DNA of 64,000 nt from Anaerotruncus massiliensis (ex Togo et al. 2026) (lineage in GTDB: Bacteria; Bacillota; Clostridia; Oscillospirales; Ruminococcaceae), in contig NZ_LT962687.1 of assembly GCF_900199635.1 (NCBI RefSeq), positions 308,863 to 372,862 on the forward strand, written 5' to 3'. Below, piece by piece: positions 7,776 to 19,400 of the stretch; within the stretch, counting starts at the first letter, position 1, and each line of letters starts with the position of its first letter. The translations under genes and the position numbers were made by a program. Below the pieces are notes generated by a model that worked only from the letters and a program-made list of their open reading frames with translations, made no database searches and had not been told where the DNA came from.

Positions 7776-9871
7776 AATTGGTAATTGCCGAGAAACCTTC
7801 GGTTGCAAATTCGTTGGCCGCTGTACTGGGCGCTACCACCCGCAGGGACGGCTACCTGGAGGGCGGCGGCTGGCTGGTGAGCTGGTGCCTGGGGCATCTG
7901 GCCGGGCTGGCCGATGCCGCCACCTATAATCCTGACTACGCCAAGTGGCGCTATGATGACCTGCCGATTTTGCCGGAGACCTGGCGCTTCACCATCGCCA
8001 AGGACAAACGGGATCAGTTCGATGTGCTGCGTACCCTGCTGCGGCGGGAGGACGTGACCGAGGTAGTCAACGCCTGCGATGCCGGGCGCGAGGGTGAGTT
8101 GATTTTCCGCACCGTTTACTGTCTGGCGGGCTGCACCAAGCCCATGAAACGGTTGTGGATCAGCAGCATGGAGGATTCCGCCATCCGGGAGGGCTTTGCC
8201 AACCTGCGCCCCGGTGCGGACTATGACGGTCTGCATCAGGCAGCCCTCTGCCGGGCCAAGGCCGACTGGCTGGTGGGCATCAACGCCACCCGCCTCTTTT
8301 CGGTGCTGTATCACCGTACCCTCAACATTGGCCGCGTTATGTCCCCGACGTTGGCGCTCATCGTCCAGCGGGAGGCCGAGATCGACGCCTTCAAGCCGGT
8401 GCCGTTTTATACGGTGGTGCTGGAACTGCCCGGCTTTTCCGCTGCCAGCTCTCGGATGGACAATAAAGGCACTGCCGAGCAACTGCGGCAAGCCAGCGAG
8501 GGCGGCATGGCCACGGTCAAACAGGTGGAGCGCAAGGACAAAACCGAGAAGCCGCCCGCCCTCTACGACCTGACCACTCTCCAGCGGGATGCCAACCGCT
8601 TGCTGGGCTTCACGGCGCAGCAGACATTGGATTACCTGCAAAACCTCTATGAAAAGAAGCTCTGCACCTATCCCCGGACGGACAGCCGCTACCTGACTTC
8701 CGACATGGCCGAGGGCCTGCCGGTGCTGGTGAATCTGGTCGCCAACGCCATGCCGTTCCGCAAGGGCATCGCCATTTCCTGCGATGCGGCGGCGGTCATC
8801 AACGACAAGAAAGTGACCGACCACCATGCGGTGATCCCCACCCGCAGCATCCGGGAGGCGAACTTGTCTGCTTTGCCGGTGGGCGAACGGGCAATTCTGG
8901 AGCTGGTGGCCCTGCGGCTGCTGTGCGCGGTGGCCCCGCCCTATACCTACGCCGAGACCGCTATCACGGTGGAGTGCGATGGCGCGGAGTTCACCGCCAA
9001 AGGCCGCACGGTGAAGCAGCCTGGCTGGCGGGAACTGGACGCCGCCTACCGCGCCAGTATGAAAAATGCGGAGCCGGACAACGACAACGAAAGCAAGGCG
9101 CTGCCGGAGCTGACCGAAGGCCAGGAGCTGCCGGTAGCCGGTGCCGCCGTCAAGGCGGGTAAGACCACCCCGCCCAAGCACTTCACCGAGGACACCTTAC
9201 TCTCCGCGATGGAGACTGCCGGAAAAGATGATATGCCGGAAGATGCCGAGCGCAAAGGTCTCGGCACCCCCGCCACCCGCGCCGGGATTTTGGAAAAGTT
9301 GGTCTCCACGGGCTTCCTGAAACGAAAAAAGAGCAAAAAAACCGTACAGCTTCTGCCATCCCATGACGCACTTTCCTTGATTACTGTCCTGCCGGAGCAG
9401 CTGCAATCCCCGCTGCTGACCGCCGAGTGGGAGTACCGGCTGGGCGAGATCGAGCGCGGCGAGCTGGCCCCGGAGGACTTCATGGACGGGATCTGCGCCA
9501 TGCTGAAAGAACTGGTGGGAACCTATCAGGTCATCAAAGGTAGCGAGTACCTGTTCACCCCGCCCCGCGAGGTGGTGGGCAAATGCCCCCGCTGCGGCGG
9601 CGAGGTTGCAGAAATGCAAAAGGGCTTCTTCTGCCAAGACAAATCCTGCAAATTTGCAATCTGGAAAAACAGCAAGTGGTGGACCGCGAAGCGCAAACAG
9701 CCCACCAAGGCCATTGTGGCGGTGCTGCTCAAAGATGGCCGCGCCCGTGTGACCGGGTTGTACTCCGAAAAGAGCGGCAAAACCTACGACGCCACCGTGG
9801 TGCTGGAAGATACCGGCCAGTATGTCAATTTCAAGCTGGACTTTGACCGGCAGAAAGGCGGCGGCAAATGA
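7772..9871 (+). CDS. topB: DNA topoisomerase III (type IA), ICE-encoded
   Basis: 699-residue type IA topoisomerase that relaxes or decatenates DNA, probably during conjugative processing of the ICE. The N-terminal TOPRIM domain begins KLVIAEKPSVANSLAAVLGA, with the acidic metal-binding cluster CDAGREGELIF. The active-site tyrosine is at about residue 300 in CTYPRTDSRYLT. The motif KGLGTPATRAGILEKL follows, and a C-terminal zinc ribbon is seen around CPRCGGEV...CQDKSCKF. The ATG with AAAGGAGGAGA was preferred over an ATG nine codons upstream because the family N-terminus starts here. The gene is embedded in the transfer operon and its stop overlaps the next start (ATGA). Confidence 0.95.
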   Translation: MKLVIAEKPSVANSLAAVLGATTRRDGYLEGGGWLVSWCLGHLAGLADAATYNPDYAKWRYDDLPILPETWRFTIAKDKRDQFDVLRTLLRREDVTEVVNACDAGREGELIFRTVYCLAGCTKPMKRLWISSMEDSAIREGFANLRPGADYDGLHQAALCRAKADWLVGINATRLFSVLYHRTLNIGRVMSPTLALIVQREAEIDAFKPVPFYTVVLELPGFSAASSRMDNKGTAEQLRQASEGGMATVKQVERKDKTEKPPALYDLTTLQRDANRLLGFTAQQTLDYLQNLYEKKLCTYPRTDSRYLTSDMAEGLPVLVNLVANAMPFRKGIAISCDAAAVINDKKVTDHHAVIPTRSIREANLSALPVGERAILELVALRLLCAVAPPYTYAETAITVECDGAEFTAKGRTVKQPGWRELDAAYRASMKNAEPDNDNESKALPELTEGQELPVAGAAVKAGKTTPPKHFTEDTLLSAMETAGKDDMPEDAERKGLGTPATRAGILEKLVSTGFLKRKKSKKTVQLLPSHDALSLITVLPEQLQSPLLTAEWEYRLGEIERGELAPEDFMDGICAMLKELVGTYQVIKGSEYLFTPPREVVGKCPRCGGEVAEMQKGFFCQDKSCKFAIWKNSKWWTAKRKQPTKAIVAVLLKDGRARVTGLYSEKSGKTYDATVVLEDTGQYVNFKLDFDRQKGGGK

Positions 9872-10149
9872 AACTGAGTTTATATGAACAGGAAACCATT
9901 ATCCTCTACAACCAGGCCGAGGCCACCGCCGAGGTCTACACCCATGACCCGAAGCTGTTGGAGAAGCTGCGGCGGCTGGCGGAGAAGTACCCGGACCAGA
10001 TCGTAAAAAAAGACCGTCAGACCTTTACGGTGCCCAAACGCTGCGTGTCTGTCCGGGAACCGTACAGCGCCGAGCGCCGCAAGGCCGCCAGTGAACGAGC
10101 CAAGGCCGCCGGGTACAGGCCGCCCGTCCCTAAAGCGGGTGACAAGTGA
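9868..10149 (+). CDS. Small conserved ICE protein
   Basis: 93-residue basic protein starting at ATGA overlapping the topB stop. The N-terminal part (YEQETIILYNQAEATAEVYT) is followed by a helical K/R-rich stretch and a C-terminal SAERRKAASERAKAAG motif. This short protein between topB and the primase-like gene is conserved in Tn1549-type elements, but I know of no assigned function. The composition (basic, no membrane span) would fit a nucleic-acid-binding accessory. The stop codon overlaps the GTG of the next gene. Confidence 0.72.
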   Translation: MKLSLYEQETIILYNQAEATAEVYTHDPKLLEKLRRLAEKYPDQIVKKDRQTFTVPKRCVSVREPYSAERRKAASERAKAAGYRPPVPKAGDK

Positions 10150-13136
10150 GCATGGGCGAGAGTGTCTTTGAAGTCGTGAAACAGTCCGTCACCGCCAGGG
10201 AGGCGGCGGAAATGTACGGCATCGCGGTGGGGCGCGGCGGCATGGCCTGCTGTCCCTTCCACGATGACCGCCACCCCAGCATGAAGCTGAACGAGGACTA
10301 CTTTTACTGTTTTGGTTGCGGGGCAACTGGCGACGTGATCGACTTCACCGCCCGGCTCTATGACCTGTCCCCCAAGGAGGCCGCCGAAAAGCTGGCCCTG
10401 GATTTTGGCCTGGCCTATGACAGTCAGGCCCCTCCCCGGAGGCGTTACGTCCGGCAGAAAACCGAGGCGCAGAAATTAAAGGAAAAACGGGAACATGGGT
10501 GGCGTGTTCTGGCGGACTACTACCACTTGCTCCGAAAATGGGAAACCGATTATTCCCCCAAAACGCCGGACGAGAACCCGCATCCCCGTTTTATGGAGGC
10601 TATTCAAAAGAAAGATTACATGGGCTATCTGCTGGATACGTTTCTCGACAGCAGCACCGAGGCACAGGACCAATGGATTGCAGAACACACTGCTGAAATC
10701 TCGGCCATAGAAGGGAGAGTGAAAATCATGGCTGACAAACCCACCAACCGGGAGCGGTTGCAGGAAATCACGGCGGGCATTGAACAGGGCATCAAGGAGC
10801 TGTTCGAGAGCGACAAATACCGCCGTTACCTGTCCGTGATGTCCCGCTTCCACCGCTACTCCGTCAACAACACCATGCTCATCTATATGCAGCGCCCGGA
10901 CGCTACGCTGGTGGCCGGTTACAACAAGTGGAAAAATCAGTTTTCCCGCCATGTGAAGCGGGGTGAACACGGCATTACCATCATTGCCCCGACACCATAT
11001 AAGAAGAAAATCGAGGAGCAGAAGCTGGACCCGGACACCAAAGCCCCTATGCTGGATAAGGATGGCAAGGTCATCATGGAGGAAAAGGAGATCGAGATCC
11101 CACTGTTCCGCCCGGTGAAGGTGTTTGACGTCAGCCAGACGGACGGAAAGCCCCTGCCGGAGTTGGCCTCCAGCCTGTCCGGCAACGTCCAGAACTATGA
11201 GGTATTTATGGAGGCTCTGCGCCGGTCCGCCCCGGTCCCCATCGAGTTTGAGCCGATGGATGCAAACATGGACGGCTATTTTTCCTCCGATCAGCAGCGG
11301 ATCGCCATTCGGGAAGGCATGAGCGAGGTGCAGACCGTTTCCGCTGCCGTGCATGAGACCGCCCACAGCAAGCTACACGACCCGAAGCGGACGAAACCCG
11401 AACCCACCTGGAAGGTGGTCATGGTCAGCGACGGCGGGACCAAGCGGGACTTTTCCCAGGGCTTTGCAACCGAAGCAGAGGCGGAACAGTTCGCTGCCGG
11501 TGCAGACTGGCGCTTTGTGGACGAGAATCAGTTCGAGTGGCGTCTGGAGGTGGAGGAAGATCACGTTGCCGAGGTTCAGGCAGCGAAGGATCGGCATACG
11601 GAGGAAGTCCAGGCGGAGAGCATCTCCTATGCGGTTTGCCAGTATTACGGTATCCAGACTGCCGACAACAGCTTCGGCTATATCGCCAGTTGGAGCCAGG
11701 GCAAGGAACTGAAGGAGCTGCGGGCCAGTCTGGAGGTTATCAATAAGACCGCCGGTGAGCTGATTTCCGATATTGACCGGCACTACAAGGAAATTTGTAA
11801 GGAGCGCGGCATTGACCTGACCGCCCAGCCGGAACAGGCGGTGCCCCGGCAGGAGGCCGCGCCGGAACTGGCTCCGGAGGTCGCTGTTCAGCAGCCCACA
11901 GAGGAAACGCCTAATACACCTGCCCCCAGCGCCGAAGCCCAGGAGGCCCTGTTGCTGGTTGATGATGCCACCTATCTTCATGTTCAGCCCTGTGACACCG
12001 GCTGGGACTACACGCTCTACGACGCCGCCACCATGAAGCAGTTGGACGGCGGCCAGCTGGATGCGCCGGAGCTGCCGCTGTCCACCGCTGCGCTGAAAAT
12101 CTGTGAGATGCACGGCATGGGCGGCCAGTCCATTCGGTATGCGCCGCTGTCCATGATTGAGACCTTGCAGGAGGCGGCCCAGGCAGCTGTGCCGGAAGTC
12201 ACCCAGCTGCCGGATGCCCCGGAGCAGACACTGGACGAATACCCTATGCCGGACCCGACGTTGACCCAGGACGATCTGGAAAAGTGCGGCTATCTGGACA
12301 GCGACCTTCTGCCCCTTTCCAAAGAGCGGGCCTACGAGCTGATGGCGCAGGACCTAACCGTTTACATGGTCCAGCAGGGCGAAAACCCCGCGATGGCCTT
12401 TGATACCGCCGACCTGGACGCCCACGATGGCATTTTTGCCGTCACCCGTGAGGAATGGGAGGATAGTCCCTCCTTTGATGCTCAGGTCATGGACCGCATG
12501 GACCACCAGCAGGAACGGGAGCAGGCGTTTCTCAACCACAAGGGCGATTGCTATGCCATCTATCAGGTGAAGCACACCGATGAGCTGAGGGACATCCGCT
12601 ATGAAGGGCTGGAATGGGTCAAGTCCATCGGGCGGACTGTGCAGCGCGATAACTACGATCTGGTCTATACTGCGCCGCTCACACCCGGCGACCTGAAAGG
12701 CAGCGTGCTGGATAATCTCGAATACCGCTTCAACAACGAACACCCTGCCGACTACCGCCACCCGTCTATGAGCGTCAGCGACATCGTTGCCATCAAGCAG
12801 GACGGCAAGGTATCCTGTCATTACTGCGACAGTTTTGGCTTTCAGCAAATCCCCGGCTTCCTGCCGGACAATCCGCTGAAAAGTGCGGAGATGACGGTTG
12901 AGGACGACTACGGCATGATCGACGGCGTTATCAACAATGGCCCCAAGGAGCCGACGGTGGCTCAGCTGGAACAGCAGGCCCGCAGCGGTCAGCCCATCTC
13001 TCTCATGGATTTGGCGGCCGCCGCCCACCGGGAAGATCGGGACAAGAAGAAGTCCGTCATGGACCAGCTGAAAAGCCAGCCTAAATCCGAACATAAAAAG
13101 ACAGCGCCCAAAAAGAGCGCGGAAAGGGAGATCTGA
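10146..13136 (+). CDS. CHC2 primase zinc-finger / ArdC-like / YodL multidomain protein
   Basis: 996-residue replication/antirestriction-type protein. Residues about 1-90 form a CHC2 primase zinc finger (CPFHDDRHPS...CFGCGATGD; C36, H39, C55, C58). From about residue 195 an ArdC-like N-terminal domain begins (SVMSRFHRYSVNNTMLIYMQ), followed by a zincin-like peptidase motif VHETAHSKLH (H403, E404, H407). The later part contains a YodL-type domain (GDCYAIYQVK) and a DUF4316-like C-terminus. Many related elements encode the CHC2 finger and the ArdC/YodL part separately. Here they share one frame, but an internal ATG at 10728 preceded by AAGGGAGAG could still yield the shorter protein. The GTG start overlaps the previous stop. 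Likely role: priming or protecting incoming single-stranded DNA. Confidence 0.88.
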   Translation: MSMGESVFEVVKQSVTAREAAEMYGIAVGRGGMACCPFHDDRHPSMKLNEDYFYCFGCGATGDVIDFTARLYDLSPKEAAEKLALDFGLAYDSQAPPRRRYVRQKTEAQKLKEKREHGWRVLADYYHLLRKWETDYSPKTPDENPHPRFMEAIQKKDYMGYLLDTFLDSSTEAQDQWIAEHTAEISAIEGRVKIMADKPTNRERLQEITAGIEQGIKELFESDKYRRYLSVMSRFHRYSVNNTMLIYMQRPDATLVAGYNKWKNQFSRHVKRGEHGITIIAPTPYKKKIEEQKLDPDTKAPMLDKDGKVIMEEKEIEIPLFRPVKVFDVSQTDGKPLPELASSLSGNVQNYEVFMEALRRSAPVPIEFEPMDANMDGYFSSDQQRIAIREGMSEVQTVSAAVHETAHSKLHDPKRTKPEPTWKVVMVSDGGTKRDFSQGFATEAEAEQFAAGADWRFVDENQFEWRLEVEEDHVAEVQAAKDRHTEEVQAESISYAVCQYYGIQTADNSFGYIASWSQGKELKELRASLEVINKTAGELISDIDRHYKEICKERGIDLTAQPEQAVPRQEAAPELAPEVAVQQPTEETPNTPAPSAEAQEALLLVDDATYLHVQPCDTGWDYTLYDAATMKQLDGGQLDAPELPLSTAALKICEMHGMGGQSIRYAPLSMIETLQEAAQAAVPEVTQLPDAPEQTLDEYPMPDPTLTQDDLEKCGYLDSDLLPLSKERAYELMAQDLTVYMVQQGENPAMAFDTADLDAHDGIFAVTREEWEDSPSFDAQVMDRMDHQQEREQAFLNHKGDCYAIYQVKHTDELRDIRYEGLEWVKSIGRTVQRDNYDLVYTAPLTPGDLKGSVLDNLEYRFNNEHPADYRHPSMSVSDIVAIKQDGKVSCHYCDSFGFQQIPGFLPDNPLKSAEMTVEDDYGMIDGVINNGPKEPTVAQLEQQARSGQPISLMDLAAAAHREDRDKKKSVMDQLKSQPKSEHKKTAPKKSAEREI

Positions 13137-13137
13137 T

Positions 13138-13353
13138 ATGAACGCTATGACCTTTGAAGAAACCAACCTGCTGTGCATCTACAACCCCGGCAGTCGCCTG
13201 GGAGCCATCGAGGCGCTGTCCGAGATGCGTGGCCATTTGGAGCCGGACGAGACCGAACTGCTGGCCCTGACCAACAGCACCCTCGCCAAGCTCCGAGTTA
13301 TGACTGATACCGAGTTTGACGAGCTGGAACTGTACCCTGATTTTGACGAGTAA
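13138..13353 (+). CDS. Putative transposon-transfer assisting protein (TTRAP-like)
   Basis: 71-residue acidic protein beginning one base after the previous stop. The sequence NLLCIYNPGSRLGAIEALSEM with a following acidic helical half matches, from memory, the short transposon-transfer assisting family found between the primase-like and helicase genes of Tn1549-type elements. No enzymatic motif is present. An intrinsic terminator-like hairpin follows, so this may be the last gene of the upstream transcription unit or a partial read-through point before the giant helicase gene. Confidence 0.72.
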   Translation: MNAMTFEETNLLCIYNPGSRLGAIEALSEMRGHLEPDETELLALTNSTLAKLRVMTDTEFDELELYPDFDE

Positions 13354-13372
13354 CACCCTGTTTTGACCAGCC

Positions 13373-13398
13373 GGGGCGGCCACCGTGCCGCCCCTTTT
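13373..13398 (+). terminator. Intrinsic terminator-like hairpin before the helicase gene
   Basis: GGGGCGGC and GCCGCCCC form an 8-bp perfect GC stem with a six-base loop followed by TTTT. It sits between the small transfer-assisting gene and the giant helicase. The short T run suggests partial termination. Confidence 0.6.
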
Positions 13399-13430
13399 CG
13401 ATTCCTGAATGGAAGGGAGGACAGATAACC

Positions 13431-16400
13431 ATGCCAACCAAAGCAGAAATGTACGCGCAGATGGCGGAGAAGGTCGCGGTCCAGCTCACCGGCAGTTGGC
13501 AGGAGTGGGCGGGCTTTCTCACTACCGCCGCCCGGCTTTACAAGTACCCCTATCACGAGCAGCTGATGATCTACGCTCAGCGCCCGGACGCTACCGCCTG
13601 CGCCGAGTACGACCTGTGGAATGACCGCATGGGCCGGTATGTGCGGCGCGGTTCCAAGGGCATCGCCCTGGTGGACGATTCCGGGGACCGGCCCCGCCTG
13701 CGCTATGTGTTCGATATTTCCGACACCGGCACCCGTGAACATTCCCGCACCCCCTGGCTGTGGCAGCTGGAGGAACGGCACATTGGGCCTGTGTCGGCCA
13801 TGCTGGAACGCAACTACGATGTGAGCAGCAACGACCTGGCCCAGCAACTGGCTGATGTGGCCGCCAAGCTGGCGGAGGAATACTGGGACGAACACAGGCA
13901 GGACATTCTCTATATCGTTGACGGTTCCTTTTTGGAGGAGTACGATGAGTACAACATCGAGGTGCAATTCAAGTCTGCCGCCACCGTCAGCATCGCCTAC
14001 GCCCTGATGTCCCGATGTGGGCTGGATACGGAGCAATATTTCCAGCATGAGGACTTCATGCCGATTTTCGATTTTAATACCCCGGCCACGGTTGGGGCAT
14101 TGGGAGCGGCGGTCAGTCAGATGAACCAGCAGGTGCTGCGGCAGATCGGCGTCACCATCCAGAATTATGAGCGCGAACAACTCGCGGAAAGGAGCAACCA
14201 CCATGAAGAACAACCTGACTTACACGCAGAACGGGGATTACCTGATTCCCGACCTGAGCCTGAGCGAACAGCCGGAGAAGCCCCTGGGCAAGTACGGGCG
14301 GCTGCGGAAAGCGTATCTGAAGGAACACCGGCCCCTGATTTACAACCAGCTGCTGCTGACCGAGAAGCTGTACCCGCACCTCATCGAGATCGACGAGACG
14401 GCGAACAGCCGTCTGGAGCAGATGATGCCCCAGCTGGCGGAGTCGGCGGGCGCGACGGAGGAGCTGAAAGCCCGCGACCCGATGCAGTGGGTGGGCCTGA
14501 TGAACACCTGCAAGGCCCAGGCCGAGGAGATCCTGCTGGCGGAGCTTATCAACAGCTGACCTTAAACCTGTTCCTCTCCGAAGCGGAACAAATCCAGATA
14601 ATTGACGAAGCAGAGAGTGTGAAAACGCCCTCTGCTTCTTCTTTTGCCCAGGAGCAGCCGCAGCCAGAAGCTGGCGACTATGAGGCGGAGTCGGTAAAGC
14701 CTACCCTCCGAGAGCTGCATGAGAAATATAAGCCTATTGTACTGGAGGCTGTTACCGAGGATACCCGATACCGCAACGCCTGTGGTCACAGCGATTATGA
14801 AAGTGCCGTGATTGAAGGCAGATCGGCCATCCGCCGCGCTGTTTTGTCGTCCGGCAACAGGGAGCTGCTCCAGCTCTATTCCTATACGCCGGAGTTCCGC
14901 CAACGCTTGCACAGAGAAATCATTGACGAGACCTATCCGCGTCTCCACGAGCTGCTGCGCCCGCTTTCGCAGGATGACATCGACGATGCCATCCGCGTTT
15001 GGAATGGGGACGCTGCCAGCAAACGTGCGGTGGTCCACTATATGGCAGACCATGCACGAGAGAAAGATACCGCTGCCTGGCTGGCCCGCGAATATAGCGG
15101 CGGAGACAGCACAAAGCTGTTGCTCGCCCGTGCCGGAAGCTCCGTAGAAATGGAATTGCCGTGGCCCAAAGTGCAGCGCCGGATTGCCCAGCTCATTGCG
15201 GATGGCACTTTCCTGACAGAACAGGAGCGCCAGCCGGAAAGGCAAGAGCAGGATGTCCGCCGGTATCAGGTGGTGGTCTATCACCATTCTGAGAACGGCT
15301 TTGATGAGCGTATGGAATATCCCAAACGGGAAGAAGCCGAAAAGGCCGCCCAGGGGTATGTGGACGGCACGATGGAGCCGGACGGCTTTGCCTACGACGG
15401 CGCGGCAATCTACGATTTGCAGCAGCGGACCTACCTGCGTATTTTTGGCAACTACCCGGATGAGGCCGCGCAGGCACAGGTCGCACCACCCGACCTGTCC
15501 GGCCAGCCCGTCACCCGCGAGGGAGACACCATCACCATCGGGAACGGGGAGCCGGCTCATGAGATTGACATTACCGTTTCCGATGAAGAATACGAGGCCA
15601 TCCAGCAGGCCATCCCGGAGGAAAAGGTCTATGACCCTGCCGCGCCGGTCTACCATGAGGGCGACACGGTCTATCTGGACAATCAGGAATACCAGATCAC
15701 AGAACTGCGGGCGGATACCGTACAGCTTCTTCCTTCCGGCATGACTTACCCAATCTTCCGGGCCGAAAGCCGGGAACGGTTCGAGCAGCTTCTGAAAAAC
15801 GACCTGCGAAACGGCTCCATTACCGAGTTCCTTTTTGCCAACCCGGAGAAAGCGGACCAGGACCTGCGGGAAGTGCTGACTTCCGGCCTGCTTGCCTGGC
15901 AGGATAAGGAGTACATTTCCCGCTGGCTACGGGATGGCGAGGGCAACACCAAAATCGCCAAACGCCTTTCCGAGCTGTATTCCGGGCGCGTGGAGACGAT
16001 GGACCTTGTGACCGGGGATATAGCGGACTACCGCACCTTCACCACCAGCGTTGAGGTGGAGATCCTGGACCATGAGGAACGAAAACTTGCGACCCTGGCA
16101 TACCGCTGGGATGAACTTGTGCCGCTTCTGCGGGGATTGTATGTGCATGAGCAGGACGGATTCTTCCAGGACCCAGACGGCTTTAAGCGGTATGCGGTAG
16201 AGGAAACATCGGATGCGTTTGAAGAACCCTTCATTGTCCGCGACCAGCAGACGGGGCGCTATTATGATCTGGATGATATATACCAGACCTTTGAAACAAG
16301 GGAAGAAGCCGAAGCCTTTGCGGACCGGTTGAACACGCCCTTCCTGGAAGGCACCCCTTCTTACCAGGTGGGCGACCATGTGACGCTCCCTGCGCCCGAT

Positions 16401-19400
16401 CATCCCATCACCGGCACGATTGATGCCATTGAAGATACAACGGTCCGCATTTACACCGGGCCTTATGCCTGGAGTTATGATGTCATCAGCCGGGAACAGT
16501 TTGAAACCTGGCTGCGCCAGGATGAGCGCAACGCCGGACTGTTTACGCCGGGGGAAAAAGAAACCCCTGCGCCGGAAATCACAGCCGAGCCAGTTAAGGT
16601 CTACCCCGGCGACAAGAATAACCTGCCCTATGACGTGGTGGTGGAACGGCTGCACATCGACCAGCCGGAACCCACGCCGCAGGAACCCGTGCCCGCCCCG
16701 GAAGTGGAGGCAGATGCAGAACCGGGGCCGCAGGTCGCCATCCCGGTAAACGGTGAGTGGCAGACCTTCCCCGACCAGAGGGCAGCTGAGCAGGCGGCCT
16801 ACCAAGAGTACAAAGACAACCTGCGCCGCAACGCGCAGAATTTTCACATCACCGACGACCATCTGGGTGAGGGCGGCCCCAAGGCCAAGTACCAGGCCAA
16901 TGTGGCAGCGATTAAGCTGCTGAAGCATCTGGAGGAGACCACCGGGCAGTCCACGCCGGAGCAGCAGGCGGTATTGTCCCGCTATGTTGGCTGGGGTGGC
17001 CTGGCAGATGCCTTTGACCCGGACAAATCTGCGTGGGCTGCCGAGTTTTCGGAACTGAAAGAACTGCTGACCCCGGAGGAATACGCTGCGGCCAGAGCCT
17101 CCACCTTGAATGCCCACTACACCAGCCCTACCGTCATCCGTGCCATCTATGAGGCCGTGGAGAAGATGGGCTTCCGTACCGGCAACATTTTGGAGCCGTC
17201 TATGGGCGTGGGCAATTTCTTCGGAATGCTGCCGGAGAGTATGGCGGACAGCCGCCTGTACGGCGTGGAGCTGGATTCCATCAGCGGCCGGATCGCAAAG
17301 CAGCTTTACCCCAAGGCTGACATCACCGTGGCGGGCTTCGAGACCACCGACCGGCGGGACTTTTACGACCTTGCCATCGGCAACGTGCCTTTCGGCCAGT
17401 ACCAAGTCAACGACAGAGCCTACAATAAGCTGGGCTTCAACATCCATAACTACTTTTTTGCAAAATCTTTAGACCAAGTGCGGCCCGGCGGCATGGTGGC
17501 TTTCGTCACCAGCCGCTATACGATGGACGCCAAGGATTCCACCGTGCGCCGGTATCTGGCCCAGCGGGCCGAACTGCTGGGAGCCATTCGTCTGCCCAAT
17601 GACGCTTTCAAAAAGAATGCCGGAACGGAGGTTGTTTCGGACATTCTCTTTCTGCAAAAGCGGGACCGCCCGCTGGATATTGCGCCGGACTGGACCCAGG
17701 TGGGCCGGACCGAGGACGGCTTCACGGTCAACCAATATTTTCTGGACCACCCAGAGATGGTGTTAGGGCGGCCTACCGCTGAAAGCACCCAATATGGCAA
17801 GCAGGACTACACCGTGGCCCCCATCGAAGGGTTGGAGCTGGCCGACCAGCTGCACGATGCCGTGAAGTACATCCAGGGAACCTATCAGGAGGCCGCGCTG
17901 CCGGAGCTGGGCGAGGGCGAGGACATCGACGAATCCCTCCCAGCTGACCCCAACGTGAAGAACTATTCCTACACGGTGGTGGACGGTGCGGTGTACTTCC
18001 GGGAAAACAGCCGCATGGTGCGCCCTGACCTGAACGCCACCGCCGAGGCCCGTGTCAAGGGGCTGGTGGGGCTGCGGGACTGTGTGCAGCGGCTCATCGA
18101 CCTGGAAATGGACGCCGCCGCGCCGGAGGCCGCCATCCAGGGACAGATGGCCGAGCTGAACCGGCTCTATGACGATTTTTCCGCCAAGTATGGCCTTATC
18201 AACGACCGGGCCAATCGGCTGGCCTTTGCCGATGACAGCAGCTACTATCTGCTCTGCGCCCTGGAGGTGCTGGACGAGGACGGCAAACTGGAGCGCAAGG
18301 CGGATATGTTTTCAAAGCGGACCATCAAACCCCATGAAGCCGTCACCACGGTGGACACGGCCAGCGAAGCACTTGCGGTATCCATTTCGGAGAAAGCCTG
18401 TGTGGATATGGCTTACATGGAGCAGCTGACCGGCAAAACCAGTGAGGAATTGGCCGCTGAACTGCAAGGCGTCATTTTCCGTGTGCCCGGCCAGAGTGAG
18501 CCGGATGGGACACCCCTCTATGTCGCGGCGGATGAGTACCTGTCCGGCAACGTGCGCCGGAAGCTGCGTCAGGCTCAGCGGGCGGCGGAGCAGGACCCGG
18601 CCTTCGCGGTCAACGTGGAAGCCCTGACTGCCGCCCAGCCCAAGGACCTGGACGCTTCCGAGATCGAAGTGCGGCTGGGGGCAACATGGATCGACAAAGA
18701 GTACATCCAGCAATTCATGTACGAGACCTTTGACACACCCTTTTACCTTCAGCGCAGCATTGAGGTCCACTATACCCCCTTTACGGCGGAATGGCAGATC
18801 TCCGGTAAAAATGCCGTTGGGCAGAACAATGTGGCTGCTTACTCGACGTATGGAACTGAGCGGGCCAACGCCTATAAAATCCTGGAGGACAGCCTGAACC
18901 TGCGGGATGTCCGCATCTACGACACCGTGGAGGACGCAGACGGCAAGGAGCGCCGGGTGCTGAACGCCAAAGAAACTACTCTGGCGGCCCAGAAGCAGCA
19001 GGCCATCCGTGAGGCGTTCAAGGATTGGATTTGGCGCGACCCGGAGCGGCGGCAGGCATTGGTGCGCCAGTACAATGAAGAAATGAACAGTACCAGGCCC
19101 CGCGAGTATGACGGCAGCCATATCGTCTTTGGCGGCATGAACCCGTCCATCACCCTGCGGGAACACCAGAAAAACGCCATCGCCCATGTGCTGTACGGCG
19201 GCAACACGCTGCTGGCCCATGAGGTGGGTGCGGGCAAAACTTTTGAAATGGTTGGGGCCGCGATGGAGGCCAAACGATTGGGCCTTTGCCAGAAATCTCT
19301 CTTTGTGGTGCCGAACCACTTGACCGAGCAGTGGGCGTCGGAGTTCCTGCGGCTCTACCCATCCGCTAACATCCTGGTGACAACGCGAAAAGATTTTGAG

